Shown: positions 1 to 15,161, numbered from the stretch's first letter. The stretch: DNA of 64,000 bases from Fomes fomentarius (GCA_022606135.1 JABYQN010000001.1:2170001-2234000), one strand, 5' to 3'. Translations and numbers: made by a program. The notes: generated by a model not told the origin, from the sequence alone.

Positions 1-757
1 GGTGGTTTGTGATCTGAATGGGGTTAAGTCGCGCTAAACCACTAGCCCTGTTATAGCTTCTGTCAATGCGGGCAGTTGAATTGTTGGCGGGTCAGAGAAT
101 GAGTCAGTGACGGGAGAGAGACGAGCGTGACAGGGTTCCCGCAAGCTGCGATTGGCTGGGTGGCCAAGACGCATCGCCGCTTGTCTCTCCGTCACTGGGC
201 CGCCAGGCGGGGTAAGAGTAAACGCAACGCGGATCGGTGATCACCAATTATTTTCAATACGAAGTATCATCTACTAGGGTAAACAAGGCGAGCAGTGTAT
301 GTATTCAGTATGATACAATATACGGAAGGGGAATGAAACGGAGAAACGTCAATGCGGGGAGTCAAAAGCAGCGTCATGGAGATGGTGAGGTGAGACACGA
401 CAGCGATAGGGTTGCAGGAGTGAAATGGCGGGTCGTGCAAGATAAGTTAAGTATATAAGGCTCCTGTGGTCTGCTGACCGGATGTAGGGAGCAATTATGC
501 GATGTCGTGGCCCGCAGGCTTCTCCGCGCACGGGACGCCGCTTGAACGCACGATGACGTCGGACGGAGGTAGAACCGTACGTCGCTTGCAAGTTAGACTC
601 GTGTCTAGACGTGTTCGTACCTCTTCCGATCTCAATACGCCTTATCCCATGCACGCGGGGCGGCGGCGAACCGATCATCCACGAGGGATACGCCCAAACG
701 GTGGTGCGGTCGCTGGAGCTTTGGAGGATAGCCGTGGACGAAGGTTGGTCCCCATTC
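1..757. other. Left-edge region without a supported gene
   Basis: I see no recognisable protein or RNA in this stretch. Short open frames on both strands show no family motif. It lies downstream of the phosphatase regulatory gene, which ends at 758, and probably holds its 3' untranslated region plus spacer. Confidence 0.5.
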
Positions 758-3700
758 TCAGCTAGGACTTGGCGGCGGGGGGCGAGAGAACGTAGCTGCG
801 GTCCTCTCAACACGAGGCCGGAAAGTCGTCGGAGCGGGTCCACCATTGGGCTTTGACCCTGAAGGAGACGCGTCGGCAAGAACGGCTTTCGCAAAGGCTT
901 GCACCTCGTGGGAAGCGTCCTGCGTGAGATCGCGTGCCAGACCGATCGTCTTCGCCGCAATATCACTGTCGATGCGACCAAACTTGTCTGTGGGACAGGA
1001 TTGGTTTATCAGCCAATGACGACATCGGATAATGACGTGAACTTTCTGCACGAATGTGGCCTGATGAACTTACCAAAGATCAGCCCCAACAGCCTCGCGA
1101 CACGTATCCGCACGTCAACGATTGGGTCGTAAATGAGTGTCGAGAGCGTCTCCCAGAAGGCGTCCTGCCCAACCTCAACATCACCTTGTTCGTCAGTCAA
1201 CATTTGCTGGATGCAGAGCACCCACGTCGTCCTCTTGCGGAACGCAGGGGAGGGGGCGAATTCGCGAACGTCAGCTCGCAAGGCTTCTAGTAAAGCCGGC
1301 ACCGACGTCTTCCACACTCTGACGATAGCGGGAAGCTTGAAATCATTCATCAGTTCATATTTTAGCATGTGAAGAGAGAGATTAAATTGCCACTCACCGC
1401 CGCCACTGCGGCTTCCCTGATGGCTGCCACACGGTCATCGAGAGCTTTGACCAGCATTTGCCGGAGGACCTCCCCATCGACACCCTCGACCTCGGCCAGA
1501 CCACCGATTGCTTTGACAGCAGCCTCCCTTTCCCTCCAGGACGAAAATTTTCCCGCCGAGAAAGCTTCCACGAGACCCTTTGAGACCTCTGCACGTTCAG
1601 GCTGACCGATTGCACGCACAAACGTCGGCAACGCTTCTATGAGCTTCGTGCGGACCTCACTTTCCTCCGCCTGCAAGCTCGACCAGAAAACACCTATGAG
1701 ATCTGCTCGTGCGTGCTCCTCGCCGATGATATTTGCGATCTCACCCAGAGACGCGGCCAAGGTCCGGCGAGTCTTGAACGATGGGTCTTGCACTAAAGAG
1801 AGGTACAGTGACCGCAACTCAGGCCAACGTCGCCTCCCTAGCGTCAGGGCCACTGCCGGATAATTGAAGGCACATACAAGAGGTCTCTGCGGGTCGTCGT
1901 ATATGTCGGGCCCGCCGCCAGCATCGGTGCCGTAGTCGCTCCATGCTGAGCTTATTGCGGATGAGGCCGAGGGTGGCTGTGGTGGTGGTTGCGATGGGAG
2001 CGGCTCGGGCTTCTCGGGTTGGTGAGTGGCCGCGCCTCCACCGGGATCATCTATTTCTCGAATGCCCAGGAAAAGTCTGAGCAGCTGGTCCGGTGGCCCG
2101 CCTTCGTCGTCCGCAAAAGTATGCATGACTTCCCCAAGAGCCTCGAGCACCGCCGATCGGACAGTACTCTCTTCGTCCTGTGACAGTGGAAGGATGACGT
2201 CGAGCGCAAGTCTCCGGCGGCGCTCCGGCGTTAGCCTCGAGAGGATAGCGGGAAGGGCGAATAGAACCGAGTGGCGTACATGCCACGTCGAGTCGTGGCA
2301 CAAAGTCTCGAACAGTGGAAGCTGTTCATTAGCCAAACAGACCGTTCAGAATAGCTCTTCGCCGCAAACAATGTGAGAGCAACTTTGACTCACGAGGGAT
2401 GATGTCACCACTTCCACAGGTACCACCTTTGCCAATGCGCCGACTGCGAAGCTAGCTTCTCGCCTCACCCAAAACACCGCGTCTCGTCCGACTCGCTCGA
2501 CCTCCGCGACGAAGGCCTTCTTCGTGTCCTCGCCGATGGAGCCTGTGCAAAAATCAGCGGTTGGATATTTTAGTAACCGGCCAATAGGCTCACCGCTCGC
2601 TGTAACAGCCGCCATCAGACTCATACTTGACAGCCTTCCAACAGAAGCTTCTTCATTCAGATCGCTTCCGTCGTCTTGTGGCTGCTGTTCATCTTGTGCC
2701 GGCAGCTGTTGGCCTGCAAGTCTTGGACTCATCCAGCTGCCTTTAAACCGTGGTGATGTCTCATGCACAGGACTAATCGCCGCCGACGGCTGCACCTGGA
2801 GCAATGGGATTCCAGTGATGGGTGAAGTAGCTTCGGCCGGTACTGGAACGGGTGCTGCGACCGGTGGGGGGGAGGCACCTCGAATGGAGGGGTAGTCGGG
2901 AGCGTAGTATGGCGCGGTATATCACTGGGTTCTATCCAATTCTGGGGCATCGGGTATTTGTGCTCTGAGCCGACGACCGTCTCGGTGCTGACTTCGTCTA
3001 TGTCCACGGGTATATGGACATCCTCCAGCAAGGGAGATTTGCCGGGACCAAACCCTTCCGACCCGCTGAACTCGGTATTCTCAAGGTATTCGCCGGAGGA
3101 AGATGACGTGGATGACGTCAGCGAAGGCGTAGATGAAGATGAGTGGCCTGGAGAGCCAGACAAGGACGATGTCGAAGATATCGGTGGGGAAGGCGAGGGA
3201 ACGGGCGAAAGTGCACTCGTGCTCGATGCGGCCAATTCCGCCTCGTGCGCAGGTGGGGAAGTCACAGGCACAACCGATGCAGAGCTAACCGCGGGACCGA
3301 GGACCGAGACTGCACCACGAGGAAAGTACGAGTCCAAGTCTGTGGACGATGTATCCAAGTGGGGCGTTGGAACGGCAGTAGACGCATCGGAGCCAGCTTC
3401 CATTGTATCTTCCATGCTTGTGTCCGCTCTGTTCTCGTCCATGTCGAGGCGGCCCATGCCTATGACAACTTGGTACACCAGCTCGTGCTCGAACAGGCGA
3501 CGTTCATCGCGATAAAAGAAGCCGAAATCCAGCGCATCCTCTGTGTCCTGATACTCACTTTGAGAGGGGGTAGGACTGCTGAGGCGTTGCAGCTCTTCCA
3601 TTCCGGCCGATTCCTTCGGTTCGTTCGCGTGATTCGCTGAGTCGTCGTCACGCTCGTCGGCTCGCCGTAGACGCCGCAAGAGCTCAACGACTGCATAACG

Positions 3701-5252
3701 AGCGGACCCACCTACGATACCGTTTGGACTAAGCAGGAGCGTACCCAACATCGGCGTGAAGGCCTGCACAGAAACGGCAGTCGGCTCATTAAGTTGTCCC
3801 TGCTGTTCCTCAGGTGTCTCGCTGTGGCTGGAAAGCGCGAGAACCTCCAAGTCACTAGATAGCACGTCAGGGTGCGGCGTTGCGGGATGCGAAAATGACG
3901 GCCCCGTTTCAGGTTCAAGCGATGTGCCGGCTGAGAGCGGCGACGGAGCAGGCGGCGACGGAGGCGCGGGATATGACAGCGCATCGTCTTCCACTAGTCT
4001 GCAGTGCGTGAGGAACCACCAGATTATGGGCACCAACTCTGCCGCGAGGGCCTCTTGTACGGTTGGTTCTGCGGTAATGGCACCGAGCATATGGCAGCCG
4101 TGTTATATAAGTGCCGTTGGCCACAATGAGCGGACACGTAGCATGAAGCGACGTGATTGGTCAAGGAGAGTATCAGAACCAGCGAGTGGGCGCCAGAGTC
4201 GCGTTTTAGGGCGGGAAAAAGCAATGCACATGTGAGTCTTTACAGGAGAACAGCAGTGATAGATGGTTGACAGACGCACCTTCGTCCGTGGCTAGGCCAT
4301 TGAGCAGCGGAAGAATATACTCGACCGCATCACTTGGGGTTATGTGTTCGGTAGCCTCCTCACTGGGGAATCCCGTAGTCGACGTCTCAGCTCCAAGCAA
4401 GTATCTCGGGAGCGCGTGGGCAATGAACACTCGATGGAAGCTTGCCCTACTGCGCGAAAAGAGGTAGATTTTCTCAAGCGCACTATAGCCTTCTGTGTCA
4501 AACTCTGTGAAGTCAATGTTGAGATCGCCTGAAGGGGCGAGGAGATCCACAGAGGCATGGCCTGGAGTCTCTAAGATCGACCCAGACGTTCCCGGGTCAA
4601 TAACGGACGCAAAGCCGCCCTCAGCCGGGTCATGAGCGTGCTGAGCAAGCAAAGGCGGCGACGGCGTCGAGGAGGACGAAGTAGGGTTAGGTGGCGGGAT
4701 AGCGATACGGAGGCCGACCTGACCTGTGCCGGCGCTAGAAAAGGTGGTGAGTGGGATATGCTCACCCGCGTTCTCATCCTTCAACGACGCGTCGTCGTCA
4801 TCCCTCAGAGCATGGTTAGGCGGGGGAGAGGGCTGCGGAATTTCTGGAGAACGCGAGCCGCTAGCGCGCAGGGCAAGAGGTTCAAACTGGCTGATCGAGT
4901 GACGGGAGCCGGGAGCAGACTCCAGCGGATTGGAGCGTTGCTCTACTGGAGAGGACTTGACCTGGAGAGGGGAAAAGCTAGCCCGAGAGATGGGCGCGAA
5001 AGGGCCGAGGACAGGCTGGGGAGAGAGGATACCGATGCCGACTCCATGGGGCGAATATGGGCGCGTGTCAAGAGGAGGAGACGCGATGACGCCGTGCTTT
5101 GGACTTGGGGGAGGGTCAAGGTCTGGGAGGTCTTCTTCGGCAGGTAGAGTCGAGGGGTTGGATGGGTCAAGACGGGGAGAGGGGGATGGGGAGCGGGAGT
5201 TGTCGGTGGTGGTAGTGGTGGCGGTAGAGGAAGAGGGATATTGGGAGGACAT
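758..5252 (-). CDS. HEAT-repeat regulatory subunit of protein phosphatase 4 (PPP4R1-like)
   Basis: Scaffold subunit expected to bind the PP4 catalytic subunit and direct Ser/Thr dephosphorylation. The first exon (about 4280-5252) starts with a long Ser/Pro-rich disordered region and ends in the family block FTEFDTEGYSALEKIYLFSR. Exon two opens with a segment containing LVPIIWWFLTHCRL, also typical of PPP4R1. After a second disordered Ser/Pro/Asp-rich stretch, HEAT repeats fill the C-terminal half, for example STWHVRHSVLFALPAILSRL and DPIVDVRIRVARLLG. About six introns give roughly 1,300 residues. One intron, near 2800-2885, uses GAG/gtgcct and ccag, so the change of frame at the poly-C run there does not need to be a mutation. 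ATG 5252 is preferred over in-frame ATG 5291, which would add a hydrophobic stretch odd for a cytosolic scaffold. The tail after the last HEAT unit is Pro/Ser-rich. Confidence 0.85.
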
Positions 5253-6125
5253 GAACAGAGTCGGGAATAATAAAGAAAGCACGATTCCCATGTAATAAGA
5301 GCGTGAGGTGGGTCTGAGGAGGATGAGAAGGGACTTGAAGGAGCGGAGGGCGGGACACGCACGGGAAGAGATGAGGGAGGAGAAGAGAGGACGGAAGCCT
5401 GGGAACTTGCCGGAAGGGGAGGAGTCAAGAAAGGTCAGGGCCGAGCACGAGGAATTGGGCGGCACACGGACGCGGAAAGTTGAGAAGATATGACGCAAGT
5501 GGGCTGAGGAGAGAAAGAGGGCAGGCAGTGCGCAGCAGAGGCAGAGAAGGGAACGGGAGAGGGTGAGTGCAGCATATAGAGCAGGCGCGGACGCGAGTTA
5601 GAGCGTGGTCTCTGCGGGGATGAGGAGCGGATGAAGGGGGCGGAGGAGGGAAAAGGAGAGCATGCGCGGGTGGGGGATCGTGTCCGGAGGGCGTGTCAGT
5701 GCGCATGCACAGGCGTAGGGGGGATGGACGCGCTCGCTGGCAGCAGCTGGAGGAGTAGCGGGCGGGGACGGCGGGCAAGGGCGGGGGACGCGAGGGCGTC
5801 GAGGGCGGGGGCTAGGAATAGGAGGGGGCCGGACAGGAAAGGAAGAGAGTGGAGAGAAAGCTGAGAGTGAGCCGGTGGTGCTCTGTATGAAAATGATGCG
5901 GAACGATCCTTGTCAACATCCTCTCACTACCTCAGCATGATGTCATGATTGCCCCTTTCGGCCACGCGGGTCTGGGCTGCGACCTCAGGAACACAAGACG
6001 TCATTTCCCACGCTTGCTACACTACACATCGTTCTTCGCTGCTAATCGTTTCCGGCGCTCTTCCCGTCACGGACCGTGTCTATGTATACATGCACCCTCG
6101 GCGCACCCACTCGCCTGCCTCTGGC
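5253..6125. other. Intergenic region with CT-rich leader of the phosphatase subunit gene
   Basis: The + strand is strikingly purine-rich from about 5260 to 5870, so the leader of the leftward gene would be pyrimidine-rich, a common property of fungal promoters and 5' leaders. Few stops occur here in several frames, which explains long but meaningless open frames. The part near 6000-6125 is presumably the 3' flank of the aminotransferase gene. No gene is supported. Confidence 0.5.
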
Positions 6126-8497
<2,372 letters not shown>

Positions 8498-9573
8498 CTT
8501 CGACTGCAGGTGGTCCGCGACTTGTTTCAGTCTTCTCGCCATAACGCACGCACGCAACACAAACAACACAAAAACGCGGAGGGGTGAGCACAAGAGCAAT
8601 CGGGCGCCCCATGTCGACGTCAAACCTATATGTAAACGGGGCCGTACCTGTGCTTTTAGGCAGGGACGTCGGAGGAGCGGGGGCAGCGATCGTTGCTCGA
8701 TGCCGAGGCACGTGAAAATTGGTTGTTCCGGTGAGTGTATGCGTCTGTAGGGACGGTCGATAAGCAGCCAGTCGCGATGCACAACGAGCACGAGAGCCGT
8801 ACAGACGCGTCGAAGAGTGCAGCAGAGCCGTCCTGGATGGTGCCGCCGCGATGAGAGATTGGAGTTATGGAGAAATCGGATAGCGGAGAGATCTGGCTCT
8901 TATACACGGTCCGGGGGGGCGATTAGACATCTCCCCTGCCATTCTTGGCGGTGGGGCACCGTACCCGTAACGATCGCACGCCGCTCAAAGTCCGGGCCAT
9001 TCTCGCGCAATGGTTTGTGAGGCGTTACGACTCTTTACGAGCAATTACGAATAGCCCTCGCTCGATTGAGCTTGACAGCGGGCGTAGAAGAGCCTGGGTA
9101 GGTGGAGGCGAGTCCACATGGTGACATAAAGCACACATCTTAGAACCCCAGCGAAAGTGTCATATGAACCGTGGCCGATTGAAGAACAAAGCTTACGATA
9201 TTAACTGCGCTGACAGATGACTCTTGTTCACTCACACAAGCTTGGAGGACCGTGTGTCATGACATTCTACATTAATAGTACCCAGAGAGACGATATGAAA
9301 ACACATATACACCGATGCAGCGAAGATACGATTATAGACTGGAGGAAATAGCAGCATCGGGAGTTACGGGGGAAGATAATATGTGGTATAGCATGCGTCC
9401 ATGTGTCTCGTGATAGCGCGGAATGCAGTGTCGTGAAGATGAGATGGAGATGGGGAGATGAAGTTGTGGCCAGGCAGTGACATGCCCAGCAGCCCCCTTA
9501 GATCACGCGCAGAGGTGATAGATAGAAGTGGTGGGGACTAGGCGAGCGAGGGGTGCGGATGGGGAGGATCAGG
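8498..9573. other. Intergenic region between aminotransferase and AN1 genes
   Basis: The right half is the 3' flank of the AN1 zinc-finger gene and the left half is the promoter and 5' leader of the aminotransferase gene. A possible upstream aminotransferase exon lies at about 8649-8791. From 8900 to 9573 I see no coding or RNA signal. Confidence 0.5.
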
Positions 9574-9871
9574 TTATGCGGTCGCCATCTTGGACGCAAC
9601 GGTCCGCTCGCTCTCCAGCTTCGCCTTGTTCTTCTCGAATGCCTGCTGCCGACAGCTCTCCAGATTCTGGCACTCGTGATGCTCAGGCATGCGATGCTAA
9701 AGGTAGGGCAACGGGAATATAATCAGCCACCTTGTGGCAACGAGATGAAACAGCGGTACTCACATCGCCACAGAATTCCAGACGACAATGCGGGCAGCGG
9801 CCAACAATACGCAAGACAGCCTTGTTGCAGCGGGCCTCGGATTGGAACTCGCAACGCTTCTTAGCAGGCAT
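9574..9871 (-). CDS. Small AN1-type zinc-finger protein
   Basis: Two exons (9764-9871 and 9574-9696, joined by a GT-AG intron) give 76 residues. The sequence begins MPAKKRCEF and continues with RIVGRCPHCRLEFCGD, then HRMPEHHECQNLESC, and ends ESERTVASKMATA. The CPHC, CG and HxxPEHHxC elements are the Cys/His ligands of an AN1 zinc finger that fills almost the entire protein. Proteins of this short type occur throughout fungi and have been linked to proteotoxic and metal stress (Tmc1/Cuz1-related). The function here is inferred from the family. The intron lies exactly between the CGD and HRMPEHH halves of the finger. Confidence 0.9.
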
Positions 9872-11208
9872 GATGAGGAGTGTCGTGTGCGGGGGAGCGA
9901 GATTCGTGAAGCTCTGTGGATGCGGAGCTTGTGAGTGAGCAACGTCGGAGATAGAACAGGCAGCAAGACAGACAGACCGGCCGGGGATGGTGAATGTGCG
10001 TTATACGTGGAGGGTGGTAGGAAGATGGCGGGGGGGTCGGGGAAAAGGGATTATATACAGCGAGGGATTGGGGACGCGTCAGCACGAGAGATGGTGGATC
10101 TGAGATCTCACGTGGCGGCGTTGAGCGAGATTAGAAAGATGGGAGCTCCCGATATGCGACGGGAGAGACATCCGCATCCCGTCCAGCGGCCGCGGCCTCT
10201 CGCGTCCTCTTCCGTTGGCACTCCTCCCGAGGCCCCAAGCTCTCCTCCCACCGCTGCATGACTGACATCTGACACAATCATCGCTGCTTCGCGTCCATTC
10301 TCCCAGTCCGTGCACCGTCATCTGGACGTACAAGCCCCGCCGTCGCAATTCAACCGCCACCCAGCCCCAAAGGCCGGAGGCAGTGCGCCTGTTACAACGC
10401 CGCCTGCAGCTGAGCCTGCCTCGCCGCAATCGGGCCCAACAAGGAATGAGGCATCGGGCTGCATACGGTGCGCATCCCAATTCGTCTTCCTGCAGTCCCC
10501 CCTGCCCTCGCCTCCTGTGCACGTCTTCCAGCCGATCCCCCACAAGCGAGCGCACGGGTAATGCGCGGTTTGGCCAACCGCCGACCCATCCGCTGTTGTT
10601 CCGCCCGCGCCCCGCGCCCCCCCGGATCCGGATTCCAACCAACCGCTATCCATTCCGCGACATGTACCGCGGCCCAGGCTGTGGAGCAGCGAAGATTTGC
10701 CCAACTAAGCAATCTGCGGTGGCCTGGCAGGTACGCCCATCCGCTGACTCCCAATCTTTCACACAGCGATAGTCTTCTGCCACACGGCTTCCGCGCAGCT
10801 GCCCCACGCCTTGCGCATGCGTCCCTCTCCAAGAGTGTGCAGAACCTCCGCGTTCATGTCACTTGAACTTCGTCGTCACTTGAGATGAAAGGCTGGATTG
10901 CAGCGTACGTACTATAATAGGGGTATCACTCGCACAGATGCGAGAACGGAAGACACTTTACAGTGTGGATGCCGGAGATCCGTTAACCAATCGAGGATGT
11001 AATAGCGGCATACATAGATAGGCAGAACGTGAACCGACGCAGGTGCTGTAGTGGCATGGGGTGGCGAGAGGTGACGAACTCGGCGCCGTCATGGAGTGAA
11101 TGGCGAGAATGGCTTCTTGTATCCAGAACACAAGTCCGATCAATGAGAGAGAACTACGGCAATGTCCCAGGGTAGAATAAGATATGTACACAGCGTGAGG
11201 AACGTCGT
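9872..11208. other. GC-rich intergenic region, no supported gene
   Basis: This 1.3-kb stretch lies upstream of the AN1 gene and downstream of the syntaxin gene. The middle part (about 10150-10860) is GC-rich and has overlapping open frames on both strands of 130-190 codons. None shows a known motif, and their composition (Arg, Pro, Ser, Gly) is what stop-poor GC-rich DNA gives by chance. A single ACGCGT occurs at about 10073. Confidence 0.45.
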
Positions 11209-12774
11209 CTATTTCTTGTTTTGGTTTTGCAAGACTAGGACCGCGACGACGATGGCAATAATCACCACGATGATCAAGCTGATGATGAAGCAGATCCAAC
11301 GCTTCTTGCGTGCTGCCCGTGCCGAGTCAACCGCCTTGCCCGTGTAGTTGAGACTATATCGACATCAGCCTCATAAACAGGCACAATACACATGATTCAC
11401 GCACCCAACTTCCACGTCCTTCTCGACATCCTTGATCGTGTCGTTGATGACCGTTATCTGCTCATCCTGTTGTTCCACCAAGATAGACATCTACGGGGAT
11501 AAGGGTCAGACATCTGTGTGCCGTATATATTGAACACACTTACATCGTTGAACAATTGTGCTAGCTCTGTAATTGTCTTCTCGATGTTTTTGATGTCCCG
11601 ATGACGCTCTTGCACATCGCGATAGGCAGACCGTGCATCACCATACCGATTCGAGTTCATCAAAGCCTGGCTAAAGACCTGACCGCCCTGGTCATCCTCC
11701 ACGACTGCCTTGACTTCCTCAGCTGTCGCGTCGGGTCTCACTGTCATCAGGTATGAGACAGACTCCATTCCTTAGCAAAGCGGGTTGTCAACACACCGAT
11801 CTTGTACTGGCGCTCAACCCTGTTCTTGTACTTCTGCCGGCTCTCCGACTCGACCCGCTGGTAGCTCTGGATCGCGTCCATGAACTTGGTCTTCACTAGC
11901 TCGGTCTGCGTATCTATGATCAGCGCGCCTAGCCTTCATCACGCCCTGACAGAACAGCTCCGTCGAGAAGAGAAACGCACCTGCTGCTTGCGAATCATAC
12001 CAATCTGGCCGCTTCCGCCCTGCCTCTGGAGGGCCTTGATTCTGTTCCGGAGCTTGTCGCTGATCGACCTGTTCTTGTCTACGAGGTCTTGCAACTGTTG
12101 ATTGTACCGCTCGACCGCCGCATCGTCCGTTGTGTCCACTAGGCGCGCGTGCAGCTTCTGGATCTGGCCGACGTTGTCGTTGTACTGTGCAATGGACTCC
12201 TGGATGGACTGGATCTAAACGCACAGCACGAGGATGTCAGCCCTTTTCTGTGAGGGGAAACGCGACAAGGTATGCAAGGAGGGACATACCTCCTGGTTCA
12301 GCGAAGCCAAGTCGTCTGTCCTGCCACCGCCGCCGCCACCACCACCGATAAGGTTCGTGGTGCTGGGGACACTGTAGTCGTTCGAGTACGACGGCGCGTC
12401 GTCCTGCTGGGCGAAAGGGTTGTTCTGTCGAGCACGCGAGCGGTAGTCGTTCCTCTCCTGCATCGGGTACGAGTCTCTACCATTTCCAAGCGCAGTTCAG
12501 TACACACGCGGGCATGAGGACTCAGGCCCAATGTGAAATGCATGATACGTACTGGTTATTGTAGTATCCCCCTCCGCCGCCTTGCTGGGCCTATCGCGCA
12601 GCGCGTCACCGGTCAGCACCCAACCTCCGTCACCAGTCACCAATCACCGGCGTGACCAGCGTCCGTGCATGAAAACAGCACTCGACACGGAGCACGGACA
12701 CGCCAATGATGCATACAAGTGAGTGGAAGGGAAGAGCTGCTCACCCGGCGTTCTGCAAGTCTGTCTCTGCTCAT
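11209..12774 (-). CDS. Plasma-membrane t-SNARE, syntaxin Sso1/2 type
   Basis: Qa-SNARE that pairs with Sec9 and Snc-type partners to fuse secretory vesicles at the plasma membrane. The protein starts MSRDRLAERR and has a Gly/Gln/Tyr-rich N-terminus. An Habc bundle follows (DNVGQIQKLHARLVD onwards). The SNARE helix contains RDIKNIEKTITELAQLFNDM and ILVEQQDEQITVIND, with the central Gln of layer zero in the expected place. A basic AARKKRW patch precedes one C-terminal membrane anchor of Ile and Val, and the protein ends QNQNKK. About six short GT-AG introns are present and the length is near 320 residues. A run of eight Gly (GGGGGGGG) lies before the Habc domain. The C-terminal anchor leaves almost no extracellular part, as usual for syntaxins. 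Confidence 0.93.
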
Positions 12775-13303
12775 GGTGTAGTGTGGGTATTAGCGGGAAG
12801 TGAAAGTATGGCCTAGTTGCGGATGTGCGTGCGTGTGTGTGTGCTCTCAGTCTGTGGGTCGGGGTGCCTAGAGACGGCGACAGCACTCAATGCTGCGGAC
12901 GGGGTGACAACCACGAGAAACCTGCGGCCGCGAAGAGGTAGGAGTGAAAAGGAAGAAGAGGCGAGCGCGGTGAATCGAAAGGGGGTATGCGAGCTAACAA
13001 AAGGACTGGCGGGACCTGCGGGTTCGCTGAGGGGGCGGTAGGGGCGGTGTTGAGTTGGCGGTGTGGGACACTCACTCCATCCCAGGCCGCATGATAAGCG
13101 CCAACGCCGAATTCAAACGATCAAGACCGCCCCGGTCAAGTCGGGTACACCATGTAGACCGGTCGCTGTACAGTAACTACATATACTACAATCCTGTACT
13201 CGCAGTAGGTGCTAAAACCACAATTCACGCTTCTCCTGCTACTGTACACGGTCGAGCGACCCCGACTCCGGACTTCGGGTGTTTTGGAATGATGCGCCGC
13301 AGT
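12775..13303. other. Promoter region of the syntaxin gene
   Basis: Between the syntaxin start and the stop of the argininosuccinate lyase gene, both on the minus strand. I see no gene. The segment near 12940-13050 is CT-rich on the transcribed strand, fitting a fungal leader. Confidence 0.45.
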
Positions 13304-15161
13304 TCAGTTGGCAATTGCCTCCCGTAAAACGGTGATCTGCCTTTCCAGCATCTTGCGGCTCGGCCCACCAATGGATTGCCTCCGTTCCACGCTAGCCTCA
13401 AAGTCGAACACGGCAAGCACGTCCTCGTCGAACTTCTCGTGCAGGCTCCGGAAGTCTTGCAGGGTGAGCTCGTTCAGCTGGCACCTGCGCGCCTCCGCGA
13501 GCGCGACCGCGCGTCCTGAGACGTGATGGGTCTCTCGGAAGGGGATCTAGGTCGTGCACGGCGGCACGGAGAAAGTACGTGAGCGGACGCCAGATGGACA
13601 TGGTATGCTCAGACATCAGGGATGTAATCACTCACTCCCTTCCGGACGAGGTAGTCTGCGAGGTCCGTCGCGAGTACGTCCATCGTTAACGCTCCGCGCA
13701 TCTTATCAGCATGCACCTGGCAAACAGGGCGATAAGTTTGGGTACATATGGAACGAGCGCAGCGCAACGCAACAAGCAGCGTACCTCCAGGGTGGCGATA
13801 ACACCCTCGGCGATTTGAAGAGAGGCTGATACAGTGTCGACGGCATCGAAGAGTGGCTCCTTGTCCTCTTGCAGATCCTTGTTATATGTCGAGGGTAGGC
13901 CCTTATATGTCATCAAGAAACCAGACATCTGCAAATAGCCCCATCCGTCATTTGCTGAAATGAATGAAAGATCATGATGATTACTTACGTTTCCAAAGAC
14001 GCGTCCTGACTTCCCTCGGAGGAGCTCCAACGAGTCAGGGTTCTTCTTTTGTGGCATAATACTTGAGCCAGTGCTATAGCACTTGTGTCAGCATCCATCC
14101 GCTTGAACTGAATGAATGCATACCTATAAGCATCGCTCAAGGTGACGAAACCGAACTCAGCAGTCGAGTATATGATTAGGTCCTCCGCCATCCGGCTGAC
14201 ATGCGTCATAGCCAGACTCGCCCACATCAAGAACTCAGCGATGAAGTCGCGGTCGCTTACACCATACATGCTGTTCTCCGCAACCGACGCGAACCCCAGC
14301 TCCTTCGCAAGGAATTCACGGTCCACCGCGAACGGGTTGCCCGCGAGCGCACCGGATCCTAGGGGGAGGACGGATACTCGTGGAATGAGCTGCTGCAGGC
14401 GTTCGAGGTCGGCGCGGAAGGAGAACGCGTGCGAGAGCAGGAGATGGGACCACCGGATAGGCTGTCCCCGCTACGATTGTGATTGCGATGTGTGGCACGA
14501 GCGTAAGTATACACAGATTCGAAGTTAGGCCAAGGCACACACGTCGGGCGCAGGCCGCTCACCTGCAAGTGGGTGTACCCTGGCATAAGGATGTCCTTCT
14601 CCGTGTCGGCGCGCTCCACCATCACACGAACGAGAGCCTTCAAGCCGCTCTCGACCGCGCGCACCTCCCCGAGGAGCCAAAGACGCATGTCTGTTGCGAC
14701 TTGGTCGTTCCGCGAGCGCCCAGTGTGCAGCTTTCCGCCGAGAGGCCCAATAAGCTCCGTTAGCCGACGCTCATTTGCGGTGTGGATGTCCTCATCGTCC
14801 GGCTGGACTTTGAACTGGAGATCGCGTCACATCGTATGGAGTTTGAGTAAGGATTGTATGTATACTCACAGTACCCTGCTCCCATTCCTTCCCCACCGCA
14901 GTCAGACCCTGTACGATCTTATTCTGCTCTTCCTCGGTCAGGATCCCAACACGCGCCAGTCCCTTCGCATATGAAATAGAGCCTGTAATATCTGCAGCGT
15001 GCATCCGCTGATCATATCGGAGCGACTGATTGAAATCGTGCATACTTGCGCAGGTCAGCACACACTAGTTGTTGCTATCCTGCGCAAACAACTCACAGTG
15101 GGTCGGTTTTGCCAGTGAATCGGCCGCCCCACAGCTTTTGCTTAGTAGGTATATCTGCCAT
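13304..15161 (-). CDS. ARG4: Argininosuccinate lyase
   Basis: Last step of arginine synthesis: cleaves argininosuccinate to arginine and fumarate, as a homotetramer. Spliced exons read [21 protein letters not shown], then [21 protein letters not shown]. The fumarase-superfamily signature [12 protein letters not shown] follows, with the flexible loop carrying the catalytic Ser, near 14050. The substrate-contact block ends [12 protein letters not shown]. The C-terminus reads LREAIAN and stops at 13304. About eight introns give close to 470 residues, normal for the enzyme. The start at 15161 directly precedes the conserved KLWGGRF block. Upstream sequence contains Gcn4-like sites (separate entry), which suits regulation by amino-acid starvation. 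Confidence 0.95.

Noticed and set aside
349..981. Minus-strand open frame of 210 codons at the left edge
   Set aside because: It overlaps the last exon of the phosphatase-subunit gene in another frame and has no motif.
2860..2885. Apparent frameshift at a run of seven C in the phosphatase-subunit gene
   Set aside because: A GT-AG intron from GAG/gtgcct to ctccag explains the change of frame without a mutation.
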